64,000 nucleotides of DNA from Diphasiastrum complanatum (GCA_029204225.1 CM055095.1:22889542-22953541); one strand, 5' to 3'. Shown: positions 1 through 11,365, counted from the stretch's first letter. The notes: generated from the sequence alone by a model not told the origin. A program made the numbers and translations.

Positions 1-309
1 AAAACTTCACAGTAGTTGTGTATTGAAAACCTGGATGCTAGAAATGGCTTTTAAGATAGTCAAAGAAATTTTATTTTCTGACAGTTGGAAAAAAAAAAAA
101 AAAAAAAAGTCCATAAGGATTGTTTTTGACATTTGAGAGCCAAAAATAGAAATTTTGGCAGATTTGAGTCTGTCCAAAAATTTTTGTGCATAGCTGAAAA
201 AAAAAACTTACGACCGTCAGGAATGACGTAGCATAACCAATAACCACATACAATTGGAGTGACCGGCTATCCATGTCAGGAATTATTCCGATTCCCTTAT
301 ACAGGACAT

Positions 310-663
310 GCACATAACAGAATACCTCTCTGCACCAACACGCTGATCTTGGAAACAGACAACAGTCAAAGATTTTGACTTAATTTTGATAATAGATGAG
401 TTGCAGTATTTTGCCCATCGTGTGCAATCTATGAATGATCTATGATGGTTGTCTACAGTAGATATAACTTTCGTTATTTTTCAATTATTGATTGCTGATT
501 AAACATTATCTATTGTTCATAAATGTATTATCAGATTTGTAGTGTCAGTCTGTAGTTCGGAAGACGATTGATTGTAGTATGAAGTAGTAGCTACAACTAC
601 ATATATCTGAGCTTTGCATTAGGAATCCGAATATTCTTCCATTAGAGAAACTCACCGATTACA
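310..663 (+). repeat. Copia-type LTR (3' portion)
   Basis: This AT-rich stretch ends in ACA, then four bases (TCAG), then a perfect initiator-Met tRNA primer binding site, so it is the 3' part of a 5' LTR. The segment ctgcaccaacacgct near 330-345 resembles tcttgcaccgacgcgct near 52,750 in another copia LTR of this window, which also has the same ACA-TCAG-PBS spacing. The left edge is not defined, and no second LTR is visible here. Confidence 0.6.
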
Positions 664-667
664 TCAG

Positions 668-679
668 TGGTATCAGAGC
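668..679 (+). other. Primer binding site, tRNA-iMet type
   Basis: TGGTATCAGAGC is complementary to the 3' end of plant initiator methionine tRNA, the usual minus-strand primer of Ty1/copia elements. It sits just inside the LTR end and about 30 bases before a gag start codon. Confidence 0.85.
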
Positions 680-710
680 ATTAAGGTTATCAGAGCCTGG
701 TTTTTAAACT

Positions 711-969
711 ATGGCTTCTATCAGCAGCATCCAATCCAAGATGTGCATAGTTCTTAGGGCAGACGGGTCAAATTTCTTTCCCTGAAAAGTGAAGACTTCC
801 CTCATATTGAGAGGATAAGCTTTATGGCCCTAGGTGGATGCAATGAAGAAATGTCTGTAGCACAGACAAAGAGCTTCACGAATGGAAGGAGAAGAATGAC
901 AAAGCAGTAGCTATCATATCCTCTTCAATCGAAAATAGCGTCACTCTTGACCTTGCATCACAGATTAGG
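711..969 (+). pseudogene. Copia gag, N-terminal fragment
   Basis: An ATG follows the primer binding site and opens a gag-like start (MASISSIQSK). Stops interrupt the frame near 783 and twice more shortly after. Between them the text still reads like a copia gag N-terminus (KVKTSLILRG, then ALWP). Coding similarity ends near 965, where minus-strand integrase sequence begins head-to-head. No capsid core or zinc knuckle remains, so this is a dead 5' end of an element. Confidence 0.6.
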
Positions 970-1610
970 CTTTCTACCCGTCCACATCTCGTATGGTGTC
1001 TTATTTTCCAACGTTGTCATTGTTGATTTATTCTGCATAGCCCTACTGCTGTAGCTATTGCCTCAGCCAGAATTGACTTGGCAATTCGAGTCTGTGCCAT
1101 CGTGCATCTGGCTCCTTCGAACAACATCTGTTTCTTCTTCCGCAACACCATTATATTCTGGTGTGTATGCAGCAGTGAACTGATGTTCAATACCTTGTTC
1201 TTGACAGAATTTTGAAAATTCTTTGCTCTGTACTCACCTCCATTGTCAGATCTGATAATCTGAATCTTTTTTGAGGTGTGTCGCTCTGCAAATGCCACAA
1301 ACTTCTTGAAGGAATCAAACACTTCAGATTTCTTCTTTAGGTAGTAGATCGTAGTCATCGGTTGTAATCATCTATGAACATCAAGAAAATACCTCAATCT
1401 TAAGAGCAGAATCCATTTTTATCAGTCCACAGACATTTGAGTGGGACGAGCTCAAGAACTTCTTTGGCTCTTCTTCCCTCACGTGTGAATGATGTTGTTT
1501 GCCTCTTCTGACAGACTTCGCAGAACTCAGTATCGGGTCTTGATATCTTTAGACCTGTGACTATGTCTTCTCTTACACATGTCATACAAGCTCAACGATT
1601 AGCAAAATGC
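966..1610 (-). pseudogene. Copia integrase fragment
   Basis: On the minus strand, the N-terminal part has the zinc-binding end of the pre-integrase region (FCEVCQKRQTTSF, about 1,480-1,530). A gap and frame change follow. Then comes the second half of the catalytic core with IIRSDNGGEYRAKNF (second catalytic Asp), a degenerate post-core helix and the alanine-rich AEAIATAV segment. The first catalytic Asp region is missing. It lies tail-to-tail with the plus-strand gag fragment, so the pieces do not form one collinear element. Confidence 0.75.
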
Positions 1611-1639
1611 ATTGACCAATTTTTCCAAAAACAATTTCA

Positions 1640-1903
1640 ATCAACAAAGGTATACCTAGTATAGTGGAGGAAGACCGGCATGCCCTGAAGGATACCCCTA
1701 GTTCGTTCGCCGTTCATGTGAGTGAAAGAGCTAGCACTTTGTGAGCTAAGCCAATCCTGTGACTTCTGTCCATTGAGTTGATTCTTCCATCTCACGAGTG
1801 CAGGTTGGAAGGATGCTTCTTGGTTTCCAAGGGAGGCTCGAACCCTAAGACCAAAGAAACTTTGGATGTCAAGCTAACCAACTAAGCCAACCCCGAAGGA
1901 TGG
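1640..1903 (-). mobile_element. tRNA-derived SINE-like element
   Basis: The minus strand starts with a tRNA-like head. Box A (TGGCTTAGTTGG, complement of 1,878-1,889) and box B (GGTTCGAGCC, complement of 1,835-1,844) lie about 34 bases apart, as in a tRNA-type Pol III promoter. A non-tRNA body of about 190 bases follows. The complete cloverleaf is not visible, so this is not a tRNA gene. Head plus unrelated body fits a plant SINE, but no second copy, tail or target-site duplication was identified in the window. Confidence 0.5.
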
Positions 1904-3756
1904 TATAGATTGATGACAAGAGGCCACAAAAATAATGATGATGTAGCCCCTCAGACCGTAGTTGCGCAACCCCACAAGGAATGGGGGAAGAGAAGTGTAG
2001 TAGGTAGGAGCTACATAAAGGTTTTTATAGCAAGCATATACGGCTTATATTGCAGGCATAGAACTGCTAGAGCAGATAGGTATGGACTCCCGCAGATCAG
2101 ACAAGCGCAGACTTGTACACAATAGACAGAGATACCAGACTGGCTGCGTACACTCAAAGCAGTGTGTGGCATCATGCAGCACCGCGTTGGCTAATCCACA
2201 GACAACAAACAAGGTAGTAATAGTAGCTACAAAACATTGTGAGACCTAGGGCAGTACTTAGTGGAGATGTTGTGGCAGGACAATGTAGTGGCCGGCATCC
2301 AACAGCATGCTCCCATCTCATTAGAAATCCGGAGATAGAAGGTGCAATGTAAATGCTTCTCACAGACTCAGAGTTCCCTCCTTCCTATCTTCTCTAACAA
2401 AGAATTGCTACTGCTGCAGCTCTTGGGCCACTGTGGTCAGGAGCTCGCTACATTGAGCAGGCGTGAGGTGACGTGAGGAGTGAGGTTAAGATGATGAAGA
2501 AGCTGTAGTAAATGCATCAGACAATAGCCTCAATGGTGATGACAACCGCTTGGGTCATCCTCCCTCAGGGCATAATAGGCTCAAGCAAGATTTCTTCAAA
2601 ATTAAAGCGCCTCTCCCCTTTCACAAATTAACATCAAACAACTCTCATAACACCCTGCTCTCAATGCACCTCGAAATAGCTTGAACACCTTGAATAACAC
2701 ATCTGCCCATTCAGCTTCCCATGGCTCACTCTCAATCCTTACTCATTCATTCTCTCACGTGAATGCCAAAAAGGTTCTCTCCCTTTTATAGGCATCCTCA
2801 ATCCTCCCCTTCATAATGCCAAGTTTTCACCTTTCAATCTCTTCATGGCATGGTACAAGGTCTTTAAACTTGGATTGGACTTGAAGTGGTACTACCCCTT
2901 TGTCTTGAAAAGATGTTCGGGTCACTAGTATAGGGGTACCACTTGTGTGGAGCCACCTTGCTTTGTTGCACTTGTGGGTGTTGTAAAATGGTAAGTACTC
3001 TCTACTTCATTATCTTTTTTAATTGGGTAGTCCTTATACTGCTTGTGGTCAACCCCTACCATTTTTTTAGGTAGGATATTTTTATCAAGTGAGTGTGGCC
3101 CCCTCCTCTGCATTTTCAATTTGCGGTGTCCATGGCCCATGGTTTATGCCTTCGTGTTGGTCTGTCGGGGGTGCCCACTCTCGACTTGCACTGTCTATTG
3201 GGTGTACGTATCTAGCCTATATTTCCGTTACAGCTTCCTTGACCCTATCCCATAATTTCCAACCATTTGTTGCGAGTTTTGATTTTTTTCATTGCCATTT
3301 TTTCGTGTATCGTTACTGGCGAGCACTCATGACTTGGGGTTCCTTCAGGGCTACCGGTTTCCCTGGAAAAAAACACAATAGGCAATTTTTTTATTAATAA
3401 AAAGTAGCAGAGTGCATTGGAAAATTCGCTCAACAGTATCGCGCTTTATAATGGGGCCAATTCAAAGGCCGTAATCTATTCTATTGGCCATTTTTAAGGC
3501 CTCATTTGCTATAGCCACATTTTTGGGTGGCCTGGGGACCCTATTTGTAGGCATTTGTGTGATTTCACCGTTTATAACCGGGTTTTACATGCCGATTTTT
3601 ACAAAATTGTGAAGAATCGCTTTAAAACATAGTCCGATATTTTCGTGCGAAATATCAGCTAACAGTGGGCAACTTCCACTAAGGAGTGTGGTCCCCAAAA
3701 CGACAAACTCAGAGTGCTCCTGGTGGTGAATCAAGTATAGTGGGCTCAGCACCCTT
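1904..3756. other. Unassigned sequence
   Basis: No gene, RNA or retroelement domain is recognisable in this 1.85-kb stretch. Short open frames on both strands have no familiar motif. The composition changes around 3,600-3,760 toward the putative gypsy LTR. It may hold decayed repeats. Confidence 0.5.
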
Positions 3757-4579
3757 TGTTAGCACTGTGCTTAACACAGAGAAAATAAAAAAAAAGAAAA
3801 AGAAATAAAACTCCGTGGCATGTGTTTTGTAGACCACGTATGAGTATGTCAAAAAACTTCAGCCATGACATGTGTTTTGTAAGTCCATGAGTAGAAGCTT
3901 AAATAATAATAAAATAGCTTAAACTATATTTAGAAGTTAGACTTAGGAACTTAAGACTAGAAATATTTTATCTTAAGTTTTCCTAAGTTAAGAAATTTGA
4001 AGTTCTAAATCCTAAGTTAGAAATTCTAGAAAGGCTAGAAACAGATTAGTCCCATAAGTTAGTAGACACTTATGGAAGACCCTCCTTGCCATAAAAGGAG
4101 AGGTATTTGCATTGTAAACGACACTTTTGAGATTAAGCTATCTTGCTCTCTATTTTGGAGAATTATCATTCCTATTTCATTTGTGTTCCCCTTGGCAAGG
4201 TGCATAGCTTGAGGGAAGGTGCTTCGGGCCTCCTCTTGCCTCGTTTTCATCGGTTTTATTGTGGCATGTTCATTACTGCTTATTTGCTTAGTATTAGCCG
4301 CAATCTCATTTTATTACCTTTGGGTGTTAATCTAGGATTTAGTTTAATCACCTTGCTAGTTGGGTAAGCCTTAGTAAGGTTTGTATTTTGTCATCTTAGT
4401 TAATTTCATTTCTATTTCGAACACAGTTGGGTAAGCCTTAGTGCTTCCATCATTGTTTTATTTTCGCACTCCGTCTAAAGCTTGGTAAAAAAACTTAGAA
4501 AGCGGACGATCCTCTCTATACTACACCACATCGTGAGTAGATCTAGCCAAACATTGACAAACCAGATTTACTTCCAACA
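3757..4579 (+). repeat. Ty3/gypsy LTR (left end tentative)
   Basis: The right end is firm: the sequence ends in CCAACA, one base before a perfect tRNA-Asp primer binding site. The left end is a guess at TGTTAGCAC (3,757), chosen because TGTT...AACA gives the usual short inverted ends and a plausible ~0.8-kb length. An internal short repeat (gttgggtaagccttagt) occurs near 4,358 and 4,428. No matching 3' LTR is in the window. Confidence 0.55.
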
Positions 4580-4580
4580 T

Positions 4581-4593
4581 TGGCGCCGTTGCC
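4581..4593 (+). other. Primer binding site, tRNA-Asp type
   Basis: TGGCGCCGTTGCC matches the complement of the 3' end of plant tRNA-Asp, the primer used by Athila/Tat-type and related plant Ty3/gypsy elements. It marks the start of the internal region of a gypsy element whose coding region is almost wholly lost here. Confidence 0.85.
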
Positions 4594-5038
4594 ACTTTTT
4601 AAGTATTTTTTTTACCTAGCTTCTTCTCCTTTTTTTGTGTTTTTTTTGCTTCCGTGTTGTATGTTTGCTTGTGTACTTGTCTATATCTACCAACAAACAG
4701 CACGCGTCGTCTCTCCAGGTCCTACACGAGCTGCGGAGCAACTTCTTCAATGGGGGAAAGCAACAAAAGAGTCAACTTGGGCATTTTCTTCAAAAGAAGT
4801 GACCCAAGTGACCTTTTTCACAACCAAAAAGGTATATCAGAATTTGGCAGCCTGTCTGCAGCCCTAATAGACCCTGATCTTTCATTTTAAAAACCTTCAC
4901 AAATTCTGACCACAGTCAGATTTTGAGAAAACAGCTTGATATACTATCAAAATCCCTTATTTCTCACCCAAATCTTTGTCCTAGAATTTGCCGGCTTCAC
5001 TAAGGCTAAATCTCATCAGATTAAGTCCTCCAGCAGCT

Positions 5039-6100
5039 CCGCGAATTCTATCTCAGAGATTTTGCCCGTTTACAGTCAAAAAATCACATTTTTTTTCATA
5101 TTCCCTATCTGCCAGTCAAACCTCTCTGTTAGAATTCGCCATCCAGCCTAAGAATTTGTTTTCAAAGAGCACACGATTTCCCTGTCCTACCCGCGAATTC
5201 TGATACTCCAATTTTCTCCCAAAAAATCTAAAAAAATCACTATTCTGACATTTAGAACTCTTTGTCAGAATTCGCGAGTATTATAGTTAGAATTATCTGC
5301 CATTCCACGATTTCTCAGCCTGTCCGCAAATTCTATCACATCCAAAAAGACCAGTTTTTGTCCTACACTATCCATTTTGCAAGCAAACTGCCCTTTTTGC
5401 CAAGTACGGTACTGTCCTGCTCATCTGTATTCTGCATCATGTCTCATGACTGAAGGAGGGATTTGGGTAGCCCATGGTATTGTGTTAGGACATATTATCT
5501 CACGAAATGGCATTGCCACTGACCCTGAAAACATCCTTATCATTCAAAATCTACAAGAACCACGTATGATACGTGAAGTTTACTCTTTCCTTGGCCACGC
5601 CAACTACTATTGGTGCTTTATTTTTTATTTCGCTAACAAAGCACGCTTAATCTACAAAGTAGTTGTAGTTCCCAAATGGACGGATGAACAACGCGTCGTC
5701 TTTAATCAACTCAAAGAAGCCCTTACCAATGCATCTCAGATAGAATTCGCTTGACCCATTATTTACAGTGCACAATTCATTTTTGGCCTCCGCGAATTCT
5801 GTCTCAGAGAAAAAAATTTCAAGAAAATAGAAAAATGTAGTTTTTTTCATTAGATATCCATTTTCAGAATTCGCAGACAATTCGATAGAGCTTAAAATGA
5901 TTGCCACGATTTCTCTGTCATCTCTACGAATTCTGATCAGACACAATTTTGCACTATCAGTCTTTTTTTCTCTCTTTTGGCATAGAAAAATCAGTTACAA
6001 GAATTTGTGGACCCTCAGAACGTTGCCTCAAAATTCGTGACCATCATTATTAAATTGTGGACACCGAGGACGATTTCTAAGTGAAATTGCGAATTCCTAC
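5039..6100 (+). repeat. Degenerate tandem repeats centred on GAATTC
   Basis: The motif AGAATTCGC and its reverse complement GCGAATTCT recur in near-strict alternation at about 5,041, 5,132, 5,191, 5,266, 5,321 (variant), 5,742, 5,791, 5,866, 5,926 and 6,091, 50-95 bases apart. Neighbouring words such as ccacgatttctctgtc (near 5,170, 5,306 and 5,905) recur too, giving a degenerate unit of roughly 130-165 bases. A captured reverse transcriptase fragment interrupts the array. The array probably derives from the untranslated leader of the gypsy element that begins at the 4,581 primer site. Confidence 0.65.
5446..5741 (+). pseudogene. Ty3/gypsy reverse transcriptase C-terminal fragment
   Basis: A short open frame reads through the connection region after the RT palm: VLGHIISRNGIATDP, a leucine/proline linker, then SFLGHANYY. 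It matches the same region of the gypsy element at 42,250-42,530 residue for residue at most positions. The catalytic palm and RNase H are absent. Both ends stop inside GAATTC-centred repeats, so this is an orphan pol piece embedded in leader-like DNA. Confidence 0.8.
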
Positions 6101-6130
6101 CAAAAAAAGTCTATATATAGTTCTCTATCC

Positions 6131-6675
6131 TTCAATGGTATTAAAAGAGAGCTTACATGTACTTATAGCCCTCAACACAATGGTATAGCCGAGAGAATAA
6201 ATAGAACTCTTTGTGAGTGTGCAAAAGCTTTAAGGCTAGGTTCATCTTTAAGTCATTTTGGGGAGAGGCCATTACTTGTGCAAATTACTTATGTGATAGA
6301 TTTCCATGTAAGCCCATTGGAGGCATAATATCTTATGAGGCTCTATTTGGTAAGAAGCCAAATCTCAAAGATATTAGAATCTTTGGATCTACTTGCTAAG
6401 TTTTTCAATCATTAGATACATGAAAGAAGGATGATTCTACATTGGATTCCATAAAAGGGCTCTTTGTTGGTTATGGTGAAAATAGCAAGGGATATAGAGT
6501 CTATAATCCTATCACTAAAAAGATTTTAGTGAGTAGAGATGTTACATATGATGAAGGTAACTACTACAAGATGAATGAAAGTGCTACTAATCTCTCTTAT
6601 GTCAAGGATCTTGCAAGATTTGAGGAGGAGCCTTCATATGACCTCAAGACCCGAGTGCTCCAAGAAGATCTATAA
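6131..6675 (+). pseudogene. Copia integrase, C-terminal half
   Basis: The fragment begins in the integrase core with the post-catalytic PQHNGIAERINRTLCE segment. It shifts frame near 6,217, passes the CANYLCDRFP and KKPNLKDIRIFGSTC blocks, hits a stop, then resumes with GLFVGYGENSKGYRVYNP, the typical copia integrase GKGY module. The two aspartates of the catalytic triad lie outside the fragment. It leads straight into reverse transcriptase in the same orientation, so domain order (IN-RT-RH) is copia-like. Confidence 0.85.
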
Positions 6676-6777
6676 GAAGGAAGGCCGAGCCATCAAGGCT
6701 CACCTATATTGACAAAGGCGAACAAAGGGAAGATCTTCATTCTCTTACCTCTTATACTTTTCTAACATAGTATGCTT

Positions 6778-7640
6778 GATGACCCGAGTTGCTTTGAAGA
6801 TGCTATGGAGTCACTTGAATGGAGAGATGCCATGCAAAAGGAGTATGATGCTCTTATGGAGAATCATACATGGAAGCTTGTGGATCTTCCTCATGGAAGA
6901 AGACCACTTGAGTAAAAATGGATCTATAGATTGAAGTACAACCAAGATGGAAGCATCATCAAATATAAAGCAAGGCTAGTGGCAGAGGTGATTGCAAACC
7001 AAGGGAGTAGATTTTGATGAAACTTTTGCTCATGTTGCTAAATTAGTTTCTATAAGATTGATCATTTCTCTTGCAACTACTTTCAATTGGCCTCTTTTTC
7101 AATTTGATGTGACTAATGCCTTTCTAAATGGCTATTTGGAAGAGGAGATCTTCATGAGGCAACCCAAGGGCTTCATCAAGGAAGATCAAAAAGAAAAAGT
7201 ATGTTTGTTGCTAAGAAGCTTTTATGGGCTTAAGCAAGCACCTAGAGCTTGGTACTCTAGGTTGAATGCCTTCTTAAACTCTATAAATTTTGCTGTAAGT
7301 GCTTATGATCCTTATTTGTACTTAAGATTTAATGATTAAAGTCATCATTCTTATTTTGTATGTAGATGACATTATCCTTAGTGGAAATGATCATGATGGT
7401 ATACAAGAAGTTAAAATAGCATTGTCTAAGAGTTCAAGATGGTGGATCTCAGTGTTCTTCTTTTAATACTAGGAATAGAAGTATCAAGAGGCAAACATTT
7501 TAGTTTAATTTGTCAATCCAAATATGCATCTTTTATCTTAGAGAAGTTTGAAATGAAAATTGTAAAAGAGTAGATACTCCTATGGAGCAAAATATGAAAA
7601 TCTCTAATGGTGATGATAAGCATCCTTTGAGGACGTCACA
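6778..7640 (+). pseudogene. Copia reverse transcriptase, frameshifted
   Basis: RT starts with the WRDAMQKEYDALMENHTWKL block, then KARLVA, QFDVTNAFLNGYLEEEI, and YGLKQAPRAWYSRL. A frame change near 7,335 follows, then the catalytic ILYVDDIILSGND. Breaks include an in-frame stop before KWIYRLKYNQ, a frameshift near 6,985 and others near 7,430. The catalytic YVDD is intact, but the product could not be made. Confidence 0.88.
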
Positions 7641-7722
7641 CTATATAGAAGACTTATAGTCTCCCTAATCTTACTATAACTAGACTGATCTAAGTTATAG
7701 TGTAGGTAAGGTTAGCCAATCT

Positions 7723-8306
7723 ATGCAAAATCCATTGGTTTGTCATTGGAAAAATGCAAAAAGGGTGTTGAGGTACATCTCGGCCACCAAGAACTTTGGC
7801 ATTTTGTATCATGGATCTAACCTTGCTTTGAGGGCATATTCGGATGCTGATTTTGCAGGTGATAAGGTGGATAGGAAGTCCACAATTGCTTCTGATACCT
7901 TCCTTTGTGATGGCATAGTGTCTTGGCTTTCCAAAAAGTAAGACACAATATCTCTATCTTCAACATCAAGGCCTTAAGTCGGAATACAAGGCCTTAACAT
8001 CAACAACCAAGGAGATCTTGTGGTTAAAGAGGCTTTTGGTGGAGCTACAAGTCACGGAGGCCGAGGAGCAGCCAATCATATATTGTGATAACCAATCAAG
8101 CCAAGCATTAGCAACCAATCCCACATTCCATGCAAGGAGCAAGCACATAGAGATTGCTCACCACTTTGTGAGGGAAAAGGTTCAAGCAAAGGAGATCAAG
8201 CTACAACTGTTGTATCTTCTTCAAACTACCTTGTTGATCTACTCACTAAAGCCTTGCCAAAGCCTCATTTATCAAGTTAAGATCAGCCTTAGGAGTTGTA
8301 GATAGA
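7723..8306 (+). pseudogene. Copia RNase H, frameshifted
   Basis: This follows RT after a damaged 80-base stretch. It holds KRVLRYISATKNFGILY, AYSDADFAGDK and RKSTIASDTFLCDGIVSWLSKK, then a stop near 7,940 and a frame change. It resumes with IIYCDNQSSQALATNP and HARSKHIEIAHHFVRE. These are the RNase H core blocks of copia elements. The end is followed within 30 bases by a polypurine tract and the 3' LTR, so the 3' half of this element is collinear. Confidence 0.87.
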
Positions 8307-8322
8307 TGTATCAAAGTAAAAA

Positions 8323-8333
8323 TTGAGGAGGAG
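8323..8333 (+). other. Polypurine tract
   Basis: TTGAGGAGGAG directly precedes TGTTAGATTTTACA, the start of a putative LTR. It sits just after the RNase H frame, where the plus-strand primer of a copia element is expected. Confidence 0.65.
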
Positions 8334-8990
8334 TGTTAGATTTTACAATTTTCACGTTGTAAATGCAATTTGTTTGATATCTATGTGGATCCACATGTGT
8401 GAGGACCTATCCACACGTGTGAAATGTCACTCATAATATTCAAATCCATTGTACTTAGATTTCATTTGAGTCAAATGTCATATCTCCTACAATTTAGGAG
8501 TTATCTCCTAGATTGTAGGTATAACGATCGCCAAGTGAAGATCTTCAAGAATCCTGTCACATGCAAACCAAAAGGACACCTGTGGAGCATGAACCACCCA
8601 ACCAATATGGATCCAAAGTGGATATGGATGAGTACAATGAGATGTCCTACACGTGTTGGAAGCAGCCTAGAGAGAGATTATGATGATTGTGTACTTGATC
8701 CATGATGGATCCATTGTGAGGTTAATGATGAGAAACATTGATTTGGGAGCAATTTTGGTGTTTTCACTCTCTTAAGCTAATTCTTTGTGGACGAATGCTT
8801 TGTATTTCATTAGTAAGGCTTATTTGCTGTTATCAAGCCGTACACTTGCTGTACTTCACACGTGTGAAGCCTTTGGATCATTATATTTGGTTGTTCTTGC
8901 TTGGATTCATAGAAATTGCCAAGTAGAAGCTAGAATTGGATGCTAGTTTTGATATAGATCAAGATTCCAGGCTACCAATCACTCTTGGAT
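8334..8990 (+). repeat. Copia 3' LTR (right end not defined)
   Basis: Begins TGTTAGAT right after the polypurine tract of the element at 6.1-8.3 kb. It contains three CACGTG cores (8,414, 8,650 and 8,859), one inside the perfect palindrome TTCACACGTGTGAA. The matching 5' LTR is absent, so the right border is estimated only. Confidence 0.55.
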
Positions 8991-10190
8991 CAGATTGAGT
9001 CCATTTCTCTGAAATTTCATAGAAAACACGTTTTTGTGGAATAAAAGAATCAATAAGGATGCTTGAACTAAAGGGATCCACATTATAATCAAAATAACAA
9101 GCCAAAATTGAGATGAAATTTTTTGTGACAGATTTATTTACAAAAAGTGCACTTTCAACAGAAAATAATGACAACGCTTATTTGATCCTTTGTTTACTTT
9201 ATTAGATCAGACAAGACTAGCATATACAGAAGCATGCTAGTTTAGGATTCTTAAATCACCAAGAAGTTGTAAATAGGAAAATCACCAAAAATTTTACATA
9301 AATGTATTGTGATTATTGTTGTGTAGAAAGACTCAAATTATGTTGGTTGGAAGGAAATCTATGATTTTTTGAGAGTGGGCTAGCCTAGCTATTTCTACCA
9401 TCAAACACACAACATCCTAGTCAAAACAAATGCCTTATGTGAGAGGAGTAACCAACCTTAGATGAGTTCTTCCCAATCTTCAAGAATGCATAGAGCTCCT
9501 TAGGACATATAACCTCCACATTGCATGCTCATGTCATGCATATTTGAGAGTGTAGTTAGACCACCAGCCAAAACACATGCAAGTTCTACATTGCATGCTT
9601 GTGTTGTTATGCCTAGTGATCATGTTAGACATTAGAGTTGAGATACATGCATACTTGTGAATGCCTATTTGCAATGGACTTTATACAAGAAATGTCAAAA
9701 TTCTTGAAAGTTGGACACTTTACTTAATGTGTAACTTTCTTACAAACTTCATGGCCCAACCTTAACACATAGTTAGCCTTCATTGACACTCAACCACCTC
9801 AAGTTATCCTCACCAACTCTCTTGCATAGCATTCAAAATATTACTATTGTCCTTTGCAACTTGGTGAGTTGGGTCCGGGTTGCTAGTTGCTACGTCAACC
9901 AAAAAGGCTAAGTCTCAAACCCCATTCTTTGAGTAAGTACTACATCTTTAAACATGACCATGTATATTTTGAGCATACATATTACAAACTGATAGTAAAA
10001 GCAATTGGAAATACAACCATAAAAAATAAAGACTGCAAAGCGCTCATAAGAGAGTTCCAAGTTCGAACTTAGTGTGCGTATGCATGTTTATGCGGTCATA
10101 TCATCATTGCGATGTAATCGTACTACGTAGCATAAGGCAGGGCGGCAAAGAACATCAAGGAAAGCATCCGTGGGGGGACCTTGTACTTAC
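8991..10190. other. Unassigned AT-rich sequence
   Basis: Nothing recognisable as a gene. Small features only: a short inverted repeat (actagcat...atgctagt) near 9,218-9,243 and two copies of a near-identical acattgcatgc word near 9,518 and 9,590. Confidence 0.4.
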
Positions 10191-10339
10191 CATTGCGATC
10201 AGTGATCATGTCACATAATGTTGATGCCATATCGAGATATGGACGACTCCTCTCACCGGGCCCACGGCTAGCTTGTAGCACCATCATACACATCCTCCAT
10301 ATATCCACACATGGCACCGTTTCATTTTCTTCGATTCCT
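10191..10339 (-). CDS. Possible internal exon of an unidentified protein
   Basis: A minus-strand open stretch is bounded by textbook splice sites: acceptor tttgaatgcag just upstream and donor gtaagt just downstream (complement of 10,185-10,190). It encodes about 49 residues, including VDIWRMCMMVLQASRGPGE and DMASTLCDMI, which look like a real helical protein segment. I do not recognise the family. Flanking exons were not found on either side, so it could be an internal exon of a gene broken by repeats, or a chance match. It lies about 1 kb downstream of the PLATZ gene on the same strand. Confidence 0.35.
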
Positions 10340-11365
10340 CTGCATTCAAACACGTAAGTGCAATCATGGCGCAGTTAATCCTTCCTTGTGCAAGACTGGA
10401 TCTGAAAGACTTCGTAACCGATACGAAATTAGATTTGTTTGCTTAGATGAAGGGACAGTACTTTCAGTATACATCGTTTTGGACAAAATACACGAGTCAC
10501 AAGTCTATATATATCAGGATTCGGGAAGGAACGATGAAACAGTCAACTCGCTCCCTTCAAGGCTCACGTTACATATTCATAACTCTATAATTGATAATCT
10601 CGTCCTTTTTAGTGCAGCATCTCATGTCTATTAATCTAAGAGCTCCACCATGACCGTCAGATCAGAAAAGAGGTTCAAGTGCTAACCATACAACAAATGA
10701 TATAAACGATGTATATCGACGATCCCTTACCCATTGTAATTAAGAAATGTCAGTCTCGTATACTGTATTGGTGGAAGTACTTAACCTGTTACACTGTAAA
10801 GTCATGATCTCTAGCGACAAACAATGCTACTGTTTGTCATGTTAAAAAAATTTAAGCTTTCAACCTGACAAACGCGCATGTCTCCATGAGCAGTACTGGA
10901 ATTTTTTAGTAAGGTATAAAGCATATACAATCTGCCTGAATTTTCTTGATCGTATTAAATTGATGATATAATTGCACCTATAATCTTGAACATAATGCAT
11001 TAAACGATACATTTGGTACATACGTCTCTGTTTCAAATTCACATTGATTTGCCACTGTAAAGGGAATATTACACTAACTTTTGAAGCACTTTGTGCTATC
11101 CAGAAAGTTCTGACTGCAGTTCATGTGAAATTCTCACACCCACTTACAAGAAAATTCTATTTGATATATCACACCCGTAATTATAATAACAATATTGTTA
11201 AAAATATGAAATTGCCAAATCTTTTAGATTAAGCTGCAGGATGACTGAACAATAATTACAGCTAAATCTGATCGTTAGGGGATTCTGATACACTTTGGCT
11301 GAAGCTGTGTAGCATGCAACGGCAAAGCAACTGTATCGACAACTATTTTACATTTTTCGATCTTT
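10340..11365. other. Unassigned sequence downstream of PLATZ gene
   Basis: No motif-bearing open frame. The part next to 11,366 should hold the 3' untranslated region of the PLATZ gene. No clear polyadenylation signal was fixed. Confidence 0.4.

Noticed and set aside
1820-1903. Functional tRNA gene
   Set aside because: Boxes A and B are present, but stems of a cloverleaf and a CCA-proximal pairing are not evident; a SINE head fits better.
4580-4867. 95-residue frame after the gypsy primer site
   Set aside because: It begins inside the tRNA-Asp primer binding site and has no gag features, so it is leader sequence.
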